From Syngnathus acus (Eukaryota; Chordata; Actinopteri; Syngnathiformes; Syngnathidae): a stretch of DNA of 64,000 bases. The notes below the pieces were generated by a model. The model made no database searches, was not told the DNA's origin, and was given only the letters and a program-made list of their open reading frames with translations. This document shows positions 1-10,803 of the stretch, one piece after another. The stretch is from NCBI RefSeq assembly GCF_901709675.1, contig NC_051095.1:2150295-2214294 (forward strand), in the 5' to 3' direction. The translations under genes and the position numbers were made by a program. Numbering within the stretch: the first letter of the stretch is position 1; each line of letters opens with the position of its first letter.

Positions 1-1955
1 TCTTCCGCTCTGCACTGAATCTAGGACTCTTCACATTCCCAGAAAAACAATGCAAGGAGTCCCACAAGGGGCTCCATGGCCAGATTTTTATTTGACGCAT
101 CCGTTCCGAATTCAAATGACTTTTGGCTGTCCTCAGTGTGTCTCGACAGTCTGGGCATCTCCGACGGCAGCGTCGCAGACTCTTCCTTCAAAGCCTCCTC
201 CTCAATGGAAGACGCCACCCCAGATAAAGCCCGCCTCAACGGGGAGTCCTGCTGGAAGCCGTCAAGAAATGGTGCGTAGAAAATTGACCGCTTGGCACTT
301 TGGTCTCCTCCTGAGCGTTCTTTTGTCCGCCCCCCTCCAGCCCTCGGCAGCTGGATCCTGGTGAACCTCGGCTACACGAGAAAGGTGACTGCGATCGTGA
401 CCCAGGGCTGTAATAGCACCGATACTCGCTCCTGGGACATCCCACTTGAGATGAGACTGAGCGTTAATAGGAAGAAGTGGACCAAACACCCGGACGGGAA
501 GGTGAGCCAATGGAGTCGACCGCGACCTCATCCTCCCATCTTGTCACAACAAACAAGGAAACATTCGATTTCTAGTTCATCGGCGGTGGGACTCATCTGC
601 TTGAGACGCCCGCGTTCGCTCAGTACGTCCTCATCCTGCCGCTGGAGAATCGTCCAGAATTTGGCCTCCGCTTCGACATCTTGGGATGCCCACATGAGGG
701 TGAGCAACGCGATCCGCGGCTGCTTTGGTTGCCCAAAACAACAACCCCAAATATGCCACAAACTCTCGCCTTTTGTCCCACAGATAAGACCACCTGTGCC
801 AGAAAGTTCAACAGCCTCCGCATCACCGATTGGATGACGTGAGTCACACCTGACACGATGTTTCATGACCATGACGGCCAGTCGTCAATTTCACAACTTG
901 CACCTACCTTCTGCAGCTTCTACTGTCCACCGGGCTGTGCCAAATACTTTGTCGCTGGAACATTGGTCTACTCGGAGGTAGGGGATTGCCTGAGCCCACC
1001 CACCGGTCGAGGTCTCGTCTGTGACTGCAACTTTGTGTAAATGCAGGACTCGCACATCTGCGCGGCCGCCATTCACGCCGGCGTCATCCGGAACGACATC
1101 GGAGGAGATTGTATTGTGATGAGAGCTCCCAAACAGCAAGTCTACACGGGCTCCACCGGGAACGGGATCACCTCCAGACAGTGAGTGGTCGACCTTCACG
1201 GAAAAGTCCCATGAAGAGCCACCGGCTAATTATCGCTTTACTATTTGCAGTTTGAACGACCCGCTGGGTGTGTCTCACACGTTTGCGGACGGGGGTGAGT
1301 TCAAAAACTATTTGTTTATCTCACGCTAACTGTCATGACGACTACAACTCACACGGGGTCTCGCCTGCAGAGCCCAGATGCGCGGCGCCTGACTGGGAGG
1401 AGTTTGCCGGGTTCTGCTACAAAACGTTTGACGAGGAAAAGAACTGGGCTGATGCGCAACAAGTGTGTCGTGGTTTCGGTGCCGAACTGGTGTCCATCCG
1501 CAGCGAGATGGAGCAGGCGTCAGTGAAAAATGTCTCCCACCTTGGTGCGCATCCCGACCGTTAATTAACAGTCCCCGTCAACATCTGAGAACCGGATGAG
1601 AGCTCTGTTCCCTCCCATCAGAAACCAGCGACATGTGGACCGGACTGAACGACCTGGCGCTTCCCGGCACGTTGGTGTGGTCGGACCGCCACGAAGTGAC
1701 CTTCACCCACTGGGCCGCGGGAGAACCCGTCCAACGCGTCGGCCTCGACCAACACTGCGTGGCTGTGTTACGGCAGGTGCGTCCTCAAATGAGCATTGGG
1801 AAGAAGAAGAGCTTTGCGCTCCACTGAAATGGATTGTTTTCTTTCAGACTGGAAGATGGAAGCCAATGTCTTGCTCCCAAGTCAACAGCTTCATGTGCAA
1901 AATGCCCACAGCTCATTTTCCAATTGCCTCACCGGAGCCACAGGTGGCGCCGTAG
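1..1955 (+). CDS. Multidomain lectin, 3' part (FA58C-LCCL-CTLD), copy 1
   Basis: This is the 3' end of a gene that begins left of the window. Readable exons are 137-271, 341-501, 576-699, 784-838, 917-977, 1047-1180, 1251-1294, 1371-1544, 1622-1776 and 1848-1955 (TAG). The first three encode a discoidin (FA58C) domain starting at CLDSLGISDGS. The next four encode an LCCL domain (CPPGCAKYF, then ICAAAIHAGVIRNDIGG). The last three encode a C-type lectin-like domain with WTGLND and FMCKMP. The usual EPN and WND calcium/sugar motifs are absent (EPV, and GRWKPMSC instead of WND), so calcium-dependent sugar binding is doubtful. After the CTLD only about 15 residues remain, with no membrane segment, so this end looks secreted or extracellular. 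It is the mirror copy of the gene ending at 57246. No established orthologue recognised. Confidence 0.8.
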
Positions 1956-3289
1956 AGTCCGCCTGGCTGTGTCAGTTCCCAACGGCCCAAGAGCCCATGG
2001 AGAAAATTGACAATGCAAGAAAGTCATCATCGAAGACAAAGATTGAATGCCCTTCCTACTCTGCTCCAAAGAAATAGTATCACCATTGTAACAAAACCAA
2101 AAAAAACACAAAAAGACAAAAAATATCACTAGCTAAGGCCGGCAACATATCCGAAGGCCTGGAGAGAGAACTTATCTTATCATAAGTGTTTTTAGCATTT
2201 AGCTTAGCTGTTATCAGCCAACTAGATGTCTTTTCCAGATGCAATGTGAACAAGCGTGCTATGTTCACTTACACTCGACTCTACTTGGTTTGTCCTTTTC
2301 TCTTTTTTTGCGCGCTTGACTTAACTTTGACTGCCTTTTCGTAAAGTTACTGACTCAAAGAGCAAAACACATTGTCCAGAAATTCCAGTGCTTTCAAAGA
2401 GCCCGATCGTAAGAACGGGAGAGACGAGAATAGTCTCGAGGCTGCAATGAAAGTCCAAAGTCGGTTATTGCTATCGTTCATGGTTTTGTTTTTATTCGTG
2501 TCGTGTTGTCTTGTCCTCATCGCCTTTAAAAAGCAAGCCCGGACTTGACAGCTTTTTGTTTGAAAAAAAAAGCTTCCATAGAATGTATGATTACAAGTAA
2601 TGAATTTTGAATCACTAGAGAGCTATGTTACTGCCAATGATGTCTGCGACTGTAGAAATGTCTCTGGAAGGGTAATCCAGTATTTTTCATCATTTTCTGT
2701 GGTCTGTTACAGCATCTACAATTCACTGTCAATTTACGTATATTCAGTTATCGCATTTTTGATTACCGACTGCAGTTTTCGACTCCATCGCTACTCCGTC
2801 AGAAAAATGCTGGTTTTCACTGTCGTTATTTCTACGCTACGTTACCGCATCTACAATTCACTGTATATTATGTCGATTTATATCCACTTCTTACATTTTT
2901 GATTACTGATTGCAGTGTTTTAATCACTCACTTCTGTCAGAAAAATGTTGGTTTTCACTGTCGTTGTAAAAATTTCAAAATAAAAGCAATTGATTACGAT
3001 TCAGGGTCTTTTTTTCTACATTTTTCGACTGATTCAAACCGTGGCAGCTCCACTCTTCAGTTCATCCCTACCACCATTTTTTTTGGGTGCTAAATTTAAA
3101 AACAAAAGGCAATTTTTTTCAATGAACTCTCAATGGATTTGGTTGAGTGAAATATTTTGAACACTGAAGTGGGAGAAACAGCAATGTGTTCATATTCTCT
3201 TAGCTGAGACAAACTTTTTCATCTTCATATATGTGTAAATCCCCTTATTATCTTATATAAACATGACTGCTTAATCAAAAGGACACAAT
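1956..3289. other. 3' flank of lectin copy 1 with a short internal tandem repeat
   Basis: No gene is supported here. The stretch is AT-rich and shared with the right arm. It contains an imperfect duplication of about 140 bp: a unit near 2711-2840 is echoed near 2850-2970, each running from CATCTACAATTCACTGT to GGTTTTCACTGTCGTT. Open frames at 2600-3093 are interrupted, whereas the mirrored copy at 56054-56602 is open. The composition looks non-coding. Confidence 0.6.
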
Positions 3290-3334
3290 ACACACACACA
3301 CACACACACACACATACACACACATACACACACA
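3290..3334. repeat. CA microsatellite at the arm boundary
   Basis: (CA)n with a few CATA interruptions. It marks the inner end of homology between the left and right arms. The mirrored tract is the GT run at 55867-55906. Confidence 0.95.
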
Positions 3335-3701
3335 GGGCGGTGACTTTCCAATACACCTAGATACCAAACGGTCAGGTGACGCTTTGCCGCCTTTTCCGGG
3401 GAGAATAAAACCTTCTGACCTGGAGATGGCGTTGTTGTTTCATCTGCTTCCATGCCTCGAGTCCTGGCCGCACATGAAACAACCCAAGATCCTACCAATA
3501 AAGAACCAACCGTTACTCCACAGCTTTGTTTTCCTTGCTCAACAACGGACATCTCAAACGACACGCAACGACACTCATGCACCCCTGGCTGGGACTGTTT
3601 GATAAGTCTGAACAAACAGGTATTTGAGACTCTTGACATCAGAGGCTGGCAAAATACTCAACAAGCACCTACACATATACCTTCCAAGCCATAGAAGTGA
3701 G
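3335..3701. other. Unannotated spacer
   Basis: Unique-looking sequence just inside the left arm. No splice-supported coding exon, RNA or repeat boundary was recognised. Confidence 0.5.
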
Positions 3702-3773
3702 GATTCAATGGTGTAATGGTTAGCACTCTGGACTTTGAATCCAGTGTTTCAAGTTCGAGTCTTGGTGGAACCT
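3702..3773 (+). tRNA. tRNA-Gln (TTG)-like gene, acceptor stem damaged
   Basis: The D-arm (TGGTGTAATGGTTAGCA), anticodon stem-loop (TCTGGA, loop CTTTGAA, TCCAG; anticodon TTG) and T-arm (AAGTTCGAGTC) match eukaryotic tRNA-Gln closely, so pol III A and B boxes are recognisable. The 3' acceptor strand TGGAACC is intact. The 5' strand reads GATTCAA instead of the expected GGTTCCA, giving two mispairs. It may be a decayed gene or a tRNA-derived retrocopy rather than a functional tRNA. A second tRNA-Gln-like copy lies at 7588-7657. Confidence 0.55.
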
Positions 3774-4144
3774 CAACTATTATGGCAATATTCTGGGCGG
3801 AATTCTCCTGCGAGTTGCTCCATAAAACCATATACCTTCCACACAATTAAAGTGGGCTTTCCGTGGTGTCATGAGCAATTTGGTGGCCTAAGCAAGATTT
3901 TCCCGAGAGCCCCTTGGCCGTGGTCATGGTGTGCCAAAAGACAGTCAACTGGTGGGTGTTTGTTGTGATGCCCCAAACATAGAATTGTTAAAGCCTGCAA
4001 AATGGAGGGTGCATTTTATGAATTATATCAAAATATGCATTTAAATGAGTTAGAACAACTTAGAAAGAAAATAATCATTAATATGTATGTATTTTTTTTT
4101 CAGTGACGGAGGCACTGACGTCATCCCCCCCTGGGTAAAATTTG
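3774..4144. other. Spacer between tRNA-like copy and hAT element
   Basis: No coding signal was recognised. AT-rich sequence is followed by a short GC-richer stretch with a TGACGTCA octamer near 4118-4125, just before the target-site duplication of the hAT element. Confidence 0.4.
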
Positions 4145-4311
4145 TCCAGCACTAGTGGTGTGCATTCCAGTTCTTTTAAATGAAATGAATCTTTAGAATC
4201 AGTTCACTCAAAAGATTCGTTCAAACGAATCGTTCAACGAATCGGCCGCCCCCCCTCCCCCTCCACACTGTGATCCTTTTTTTTTTTTTTTTATAAATCA
4301 AATTATCAAAA

Positions 4312-5884
4312 ATCATGGTCAGAGCTTCACGGAAAGTGAAAAGTGCCACACCCGCCCTTACCCCCACTTTCTGATTGGCTGTTTGATCTGTGACGTCAAA
4401 CGGACACTCCATTAGGTACACTGCCATTTTCCAGTGTACCTAATAATAGGCCTCTTTATTAAGGAAATATCATGGTCAAAGGTCAGAGGTGTCAAGCTCT
4501 AGTCCTTGGGGCCGCATTCCAACATGTTTTCCAAGATCCCTCGTTAAGTGCACCTGCGTGAAAAGTTTTAGCTCCTGCAGAACGTGAAAATGACCAAAAT
4601 CTTTTCACGCAGGTGCGTTTAACGAGGGTAACTTGGAAAAGATATTGGAACGCGGCCCCTCGAGGACTGGAGGTCGACACCCCTGGTTTAAGTGAAAAGT
4701 GCCACACCCGCCCTCACCCCGACTTTCTGATTGGCTGTTTGAGCTGTGACATCACTCGGACACTCTATTAGGTACACCGCCATTTTCAGGTGTTCCTAAT
4801 CACAGGCCACTTCATTAGGGAAAAATGGTCAAAGCTTCACGGAAAGTGAAAAGTGCCACACCCGCCCTCACCCCCACTTTCTGATTGGCTGTTTGAGCTG
4901 TGACATCACTCGGACACTCTATTAGGTACACCGCCATTTTCAGGTGTTCCTAATCACAGGCCACTTCATTAGGGAAAAATGGTCAAAGCTTCACGGAAAG
5001 TGAAAAGTGCCACACCCGCCCTCACCCCCACTTTCTGATTGGCTCTTTGATCTGTGACATCACTCGGACACCCCATTAGGTACACCGCCATTTTCAGGTG
5101 TTCCTAATCACAGGCCACTTCATTAGGGAAAAATCATGGTCAAAGCTTAAATGAAAGTGAAAAGTGCCACACCCGCCCTCACCCCCACTTTCTGATTGGC
5201 TGTTTGATCTGTGACGTCATTCGGATACTCCATTAGGTACACCGCCATTTTCAGGTGTACCTAATCACAGGCCACTTCATTAGGGAAAAATCATGGTCAA
5301 AGCTTAAATGAAAGTGAAAAGTGCCACACCCGCCCTCACCCCCACTTTCTGATTGGCTGTTTGCTCTGTGACGTCATTCGGATACTCCATTAGGTACACC
5401 GCCATTTTCAGGTGTACCTAATCACAGGCCACTTCATTAGGGAAAAATCATGGTCAAAGCTTAAATGAAAATGAAAAGTGCCACACCCGCCCTCACCCCC
5501 ACTTTCTGATTGGCTGTTTGATCTGTGACGTCATTCGGATACTCCATTAGGTACACCGCCATTTTCAGGTGTACCTAATCACAGGCCACTTCATTAGGGA
5601 AAAATCATGGTCAAAGCTTAAATGAAAGTGAAAAGTGCCACACCCGCCCTCACCCCCACTTTCTGATTGGCTGTTTGATCTGTGACGTCATTCGGATACT
5701 CCATTAGGTACACCGCCATTTTCAGGTGTACCTAATCACAGGCCACTTCATTAGGGAAAAATCATGGTCAAAGCTTAAATGAAAGTAAAAAGTGCCACAC
5801 CCGCCCTCACCCCCACTTTCTGATTGGCTGTTTGATCTGTGACGTCATTCGGACCCTCTATTAGGTACACCGCCATTTTCAGGT
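4312..5884. repeat. Tandem array of about 156-bp units (9 copies)
   Basis: The marker GCCACACCCGCC recurs at about 4345, 4700, 4855, 5011, 5167, 5323, 5479, 5636 and 5792, a period of 155-157 bp. The one long gap is explained by a nested insertion at 4484-4685. Each unit carries TGATTGGCT (inverted CCAAT box), a TGACGTCA or TGACATCA element and CGCCATTTTCAGG (YY1-like). Downstream units are nearly identical to each other; upstream ones have drifted. Confidence 0.92.
4484..4685. mobile_element. Small hAT-like MITE nested in the tandem array
   Basis: The insert interrupts one array unit between GGTCAAAG and TTAAGTGAAAAG. Its ends are CAGAGGTGTCAAGCTC and GGTCGACACCCCTG, imperfect inverted repeats, with further internal inverted sequence (CACCTGCGTGAAAAG / CTTTTCACGCAGGTG). 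A clean target-site duplication was not found. Confidence 0.6.
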
Positions 5885-6646
5885 TCGTTCGCGAAGATTT
5901 ACGAGTGACAGATAGCGTTGCTGCTATGCCAACCGACACACATTATGCCAACTAATGTTTTAATTTTGTATTTGTTGGATTGTTGTTGGTGTTATTATAC
6001 CGAATGTTTGTGTTTGAATAAAAGCTTGAAAAAAAAATCCGTTGTGCCGTATTTGGGGGACACCAACTCACATAACGTAAAACACATAAATATTGTCATA
6101 TAAAGCAGTTAACCAAATGTCTGATTCTTATGTTTTAATTGGCGAATATAAAAACAAGGAATAAAACACCAGACAATTTTTAACATAAATGTTTATTAAA
6201 ATAATAATAATAATAATAATAAAAGTCAATTTCAAACCAGCAATCTAATGTGAAATTGCAGTAGATATATTGGATAACAATATTTAGGCATATATATGCA
6301 TACACGTTATTTAAAAACTACTATAAGTGTTATAAAATCAAGATTACCCAAAGAGAAGCATAATCTCCCCGTTGTTGCATAACGGCGCAATAAAGTTAGC
6401 CGTTAGCTTGGAGTAAACGTGCATAAAAGAAGTGTTTTAGTGAGTGGTTCTTCCTTTCCATGGCAACTCGTAAATCTACATTCTGGCTTCCATAGTTCAC
6501 GCCAGGAGGGAGACGCAACACGTTCACTGAGTGATCCGTTGATGCACGGGAAGGAAGCCAGTTCACCCATTGACTCGTTCGCGAACGGGAAAGTCAGGAT
6601 TCGTTCCCTCACTGATCCGTTCTCGCGATGAACTGGAAATGCAAAT

Positions 6647-6748
6647 CACTCACTCACTCACTCACTCACTCACTCACTCACTCACTCACTCACTCACTCA
6701 CTCACTCACTCACTCACTCACTCACTCACTCACTCACTCACTCACTCA
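6647..6748. repeat. ACTC tetranucleotide microsatellite
   Basis: About 25 uninterrupted copies of ACTC inside the right part of the hAT element, between GATCCGTT-type motifs. Confidence 0.95.
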
Positions 6749-6911
6749 CAGATCCGTTCAGTTGGTGAACGGGAAATGCAATTCACGACTTAGTCATATG
6801 AACTGAAAAAAACCCGAATCACTTTAGGAAGCGATTCGTTCAGTCTCGTTCACTGAACAGATTAGTTATTTTGAACGAATCGTTCACTCACGAGCCAACA
6901 CTATCCAGCGC

Positions 6912-7435
6912 CTAACCGTGTCACAAAAAAGGTTGGGGAACGCTGCTCTAGCGTGGCTTATTCATTATTTAATTTGAACTATTTTAATTAAAATCTCAAA
7001 TCAGCAGTCTTCACTCATAAAAACACTCAATAAAGCACATGGAATCAAAAACTTGAAGCATCCCGGGATCACTAGCACCCCCTGCCTTAAGGCTGGAGAA
7101 CCTTTTTTCGTAGCCTCCGTGAAGGTCTCTTATCAAAGCCGTTTTGTTCATCTTAATTAACATGACGTTCTGTCTAACTGCATAGCGGCATAGCCTGTCA
7201 ACATAGGCAGCCGTGTGATTACGCAATCCTCAGAGGAGGCTAGACAGGAAGTTGGCTCCTCCGAGCGAACCGTCTTCGGTTTTAAAACAAAAATAAAAAT
7301 TCAGCGATTTTGGTTCAAAATGATACAAAAGTATTCAAATTAAAAGGAAAATGACTTTATAATAAAAACTATTGACTTTGTTTTCCCCCTTATCATGATG
7401 GCAGGGGAGGCGTAGCCTCTTCTGACCGCACGTCC

Positions 7436-7494
<59 letters not shown>

Positions 7495-7587
7495 GTTTTT
7501 TTTGGGTGGTTGCAGTCGCTCCCCCCCCCCCCCCCCCCCCCCCCCAACGGTCACCCTAGGCAATGGCCTAGTGTGCCTAGAGGTAGG
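6912..7587. other. Spacer with TA and poly-C tracts
   Basis: No gene supported. Positions 6920-6950 resemble the end of another hAT-type element (GGTTGGGGAACGCTGC). A (TA)n run lies at about 7438-7488 and a C homopolymer at about 7520-7545. Such tracts are assembly-fragile. Confidence 0.5.
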
Positions 7588-7657
7588 GCTTCCCTTGTGT
7601 GACGGTTAGCACTCTAGACTCTGAATCCAGCAATCTGAGTTCAAATTCTGGTGGTAC
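7588..7657 (+). pseudogene. tRNA-Gln (CTG)-like pseudogene
   Basis: GACGGTTAGCACTCTAGACTCTGAATCCAG, followed by a T-arm (GAGTTCAAATTC), aligns to tRNA-Gln with anticodon CTG. The acceptor 5' strand (GCTTCCC) does not pair with 3' TGGTACC, and the anticodon stem has a mismatch. It is more degraded than the copy at 3702-3773. Together the two tRNA-Gln relics bracket the hAT element. Confidence 0.5.
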
Positions 7658-7727
7658 CTCAAACATCTTGTCATTTATCTTGGAAAAATTGCAACATAGT
7701 AGCTTGTGTGCTGCCCCATAAAACGGC

Positions 7728-7802
7728 TAGGGTTAGGTTTAGGGTTAGGGTTAGACTTAGAGCTAGGGTTAGGGCTGGGGCTAGGGTTAAGGTTAGGGTT
7801 CG
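7728..7802. repeat. Degenerate TTAGGG interstitial telomere-like repeat
   Basis: Repeated GGTTAGGGTTAG and variants such as GCTAGGG and GGGCTGGGG occur over about 75 bp. The pattern is vertebrate telomere-like but strongly degenerate. Confidence 0.75.
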
Positions 7803-8047
7803 GAATGCTCCTTGTTTCGCTTTCTTTGGCAACACTTTCAGCCGGGTAATTAGCTGCTAAGCCTCTTGGATAGAAAGAGGTCAAGGCGCCAAAGACATGA
7901 CATCAGAGAGAGCAGGAAAGGAGGAACAACTCTGGACACAGTCCTGCTTCATTTTCTCACCCTGCGGGGGACACATAAAGGTAAGGACATTGTAGAAATG
8001 TTTAAGCTCCAAGGGACATATTACATACCTCTCTTTTTTATTTCAGC

Positions 8048-10667
8048 ATGTCCAAGGTAGGAGAACGAACAACATCAACAACTTCTGCAGACTCCACTTC
8101 AACCGATGGGTATGTTTCATTTGCGTCTTAATCACTGAATGGGAAATGACAATGTTCAAATAATGTGCACACACAAAAACTTGAGCGCTCATCCACGTAC
8201 GTTGTCATCGGGCACAGCAAAAGTGGACCGGCCTCGTCTCAGGCCTCTCCATCGGGCTCGGTGTCTGAGACGCCAAAGAAGTCATCCAAAAAGTCGAAGA
8301 AGAACAACGAAAGCATGAACAAGGTCTACAACTCTGTGCTGAACAGCGTCTTCGGGGCTGTGAGTACACAAAGTTAACTTTCTTTTCACACACACACATA
8401 AAGGATTGATTATTTTCAAGCGTTTTGAGCATTTGCACAGTAGTGGGAAGTAGAAAACATTTTGGCTAAAATAAAATATTGATGCCTAAAAAAAATATGA
8501 TCTATTATTGTACTTTGTTAAAATTGGCACATTGGTTAGCAGATTATATCGTGTATAAAAAAAAAAAAAATTTCTGTTGTTTTCATGCGCTAAATTGGCT
8601 TTTTTTGTCAGTTTACATTCAGAAAGCTACATCTTGATAGCATCAAAGTTGCGTCGACGTTAGCTTGTGCCTAATTGCATGCTAGAAAACGAAAATGGAT
8701 CTTAAAAAAACACACACAAATAAATAATTGATGATAACATTTGGTGTTATAGTAATGCAAGATTTCTATTATCACATTTTCTGGGTTATGGTTAGGGTTT
8801 TTCTTTCACAGATTATATTTATCATGTAGGCTCTCATGCTGACGCTTAATAAATGCACCCCCCCCCCCCCCAAAAAAAATTCTTTAACAACTACTCCACC
8901 GGCTTGCGAACATCAGACATCATGGTGGCGTCAAGCAGCACACGGACTGATCCCGTAAGACTGCCGCGTGTGCGTTAAGCCCCACATTAACTGCCGCTTA
9001 ACGCCACACTTGGTTAGCTTCAGCAAAGGTGATTTCCATCAGCTTCTGTCTGTGTGCCTGATGTATCTAGCTGGATGCTATGTGCAGAAAACCAAAGCTT
9101 TGACATGAAAAATGACCTTGTTGTCTTTCAACAGGACAGAGAATTAGCACAAGGGGAATTAGACGGTAAGTCTCGCCAATCAAAACAATCGTTTGGGTAA
9201 CCCCGGGTTGCTGTATTTTGGTAGCCCAATTAAAGTTGGAACAGCGCTAATCCAATTCTGGAAACGCTCTCAAGGTTGTTGCCTTTTTTTTTTTACAGAG
9301 CTGCAGGAAGCCTTCAAGGAGTTTGACTATGACCAGGACGGCTACTTGAACTACAAAGATGTGGCTGAATGCATGAGGACCATGGGCTACATGCCCACCG
9401 AGATGGAACTGCTGGAGATCGTGCAGCAGATCAAAATGAGGAGTGAGGCCTCAAACCAGATGTATAATACTGTTACGATTTCAATGAATGAAGGAATGAA
9501 ACTTTATTCTTCACACCATCATTAATCTTTCACTTGACATTTTAATAGTGTGAGGAAAAGGGTCCCCGAGTGAAGCTAAGTATAAGCTTAGATAATATAA
9601 CGGGGCCTGGACGGACAGACAGACAGACGGACAGACAGAACCTCATTATACACACATACACAGCTAACTATGGAAAGGTGGATTTAATTATAGGTTTGTA
9701 AAAGATAGTGAAAATGATGTTTATTTTAAATTAGAGATAGAGGGCATGACCTTTAAGGCTTCATCCATTTTGTTCCAAATCTGAGGTGCCCTACAAGCAA
9801 CACTCGTACTGGTGCGCACACATCTGGGAGGGATGGAATTTGTGCATGGATGCTCTCAATATATGCAATTTTTTGAGAAAAGAAATGGCAAAGCCTATAT
9901 AAATGATCCTCTATCCAAAGCCAGCAACAAAAGCTTTTAACCGAAACAAGGATATTGATTTTTTTTTTTTTTACAAAAAGTAGTCACAGCAGTGAACACT
10001 CAAGACATCTGCCACCAAGTGGTGGCTTGTGATATTACAACTAAAGTTGACAGCTGCAGTTTCACAGATTTTTTTTTCAAATTTGCTTCCATATTTTGCT
10101 CCAATTTTACAGCCATTTTTTCAATTTATATATATATTTTGATTAATCATGTGACCTTTCACACTGTCACACTGATGAGAACTTGCAATTGATCCTGCTC
10201 ATGTTGCAATTCTTCCCTCCCTAGTGGGCGGGCTGATGGACTTTGAAGACTTTACTGAGCTGATGGGCCCCAGAATGATGGGCGAGACAGCAGACATGCT
10301 GGGACTGAAAGAGCTCCAGTCGGCATTCCTCCAGGTGGGCTTCTGTTTGACACCACCATCTTAGACAAACGCACACACACCTTAAAGTCATCTTTGTCAT
10401 GCCAAGTTCGACTTGGACGGAGATGGGAAGATCACGCAGGACGAGATGAAGGAGGCGGCCAAGAGCCTGCTGGGCGAGAAGCTGAAGAAAGGAGAGCTGG
10501 AGGAGATCCTGAAGGAGTTGGACATCAACGCAGATGGAAATATTGACTTTGAAGGTGAAAATGGCCAAAGCTGACTGATTTTTTTTTTTGTCTCACTGAC
10601 ATCAAGTTGTTGTGTCTCTTCTCTGCTCCTCATTTCAGAGTTTGTGATGATGCTCTCCATCCGCTAG
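8048..10667 (+). CDS. cabp4: Calcium-binding protein 4 (neuronal calmodulin-like)
   Basis: Coding exons 8048-8109, 8218-8359, 9135-9165, 9299-9442, 10225-10334, 10407-10554 and 10639-10667 join in frame to 221 codons plus TAG. A 5' UTR exon probably ends at 7980, with its intron at 7981-8046. The N-terminus is Ser/Lys-rich and followed by four EF-hand units. Loops [24 protein letters not shown] and [12 protein letters not shown] are canonical. The second hand lacks a usable loop, as in all CaBPs. IKMRMGG and LLGE...FVMMLS favour CaBP4 over CaBP1/2/5. In vertebrates CaBP4 modulates the Cav1.4 channel at photoreceptor ribbon synapses. It is convergent with tdrd7. The symbol is well supported by motifs but paralogues are similar. 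Confidence 0.88.
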
Positions 10668-10803
10668 CCGCCAGCACTGCAACAATAACTGAGCAAAAGT
10701 TTGTAGTTCAACATATACGACATTGTGTGCCTAAGTGTCATAACTGAAAAAATAGTCAATTTAGCGTAACATGTAAAGAAAATTGAGTATGTTTTGCTAC
10801 TTT

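Larger units (their letters stand above)
1..3334 (+). repeat. Left arm of a large inverted duplication
   Basis: This stretch is repeated in reverse orientation at 55867-59212. The match covers the terminal exons of the lectin gene, their introns and about 1.3 kb of 3' flank. It stops exactly inside a CA microsatellite (3290-3334), whose counterpart is the GT tract at 55867-55906; sequence beyond the two tracts does not match. The arm is still matching at base 1, so it probably extends left of the window. By eye the non-coding flank differs at only a few percent of positions, with small indels. The arms point toward each other and enclose about 52.5 kb of unrelated single-copy genes. Confidence 0.93.
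4153..6903. mobile_element. hAT-type non-autonomous DNA transposon with 8-bp TSD
   Basis: The left end reads TAGTGGTG and the right end CAACACTA (reverse complement TAGTGTTG), matching at 7 of 8 bases. The flanks carry an 8-bp near-duplication: TCCAGCAC at 4145-4152 and TCCAGCGC at 6904-6911. Both ends carry inverted GAACGATTCGTTC-like sub-terminal motifs (about 4213-4242 and 6830-6893). Eight-base TSDs and short terminal inverted repeats are the hAT hallmark. No transposase-like frame is present. Inside are the 156-bp tandem array (4312-5884), a nested smaller element (4484-4685), an AT-rich section and an ACTC microsatellite. Confidence 0.75.

Noticed and set aside
4312-5884. Possible CRISPR-like repeat array
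   Set aside because: Units are directly adjacent 156-bp repeats with no unique spacers, in a vertebrate genome and inside a transposon; it is a minisatellite.
6570-6806. Open frame encoding Ser-Leu-Thr-His repeats
   Set aside because: It is translation of the ACTC microsatellite, with no splice or codon evidence.
7675-7884. Minus-strand frame rich in Asn-Pro-Ser repeats
   Set aside because: It is the antisense of the degenerate TTAGGG repeats.
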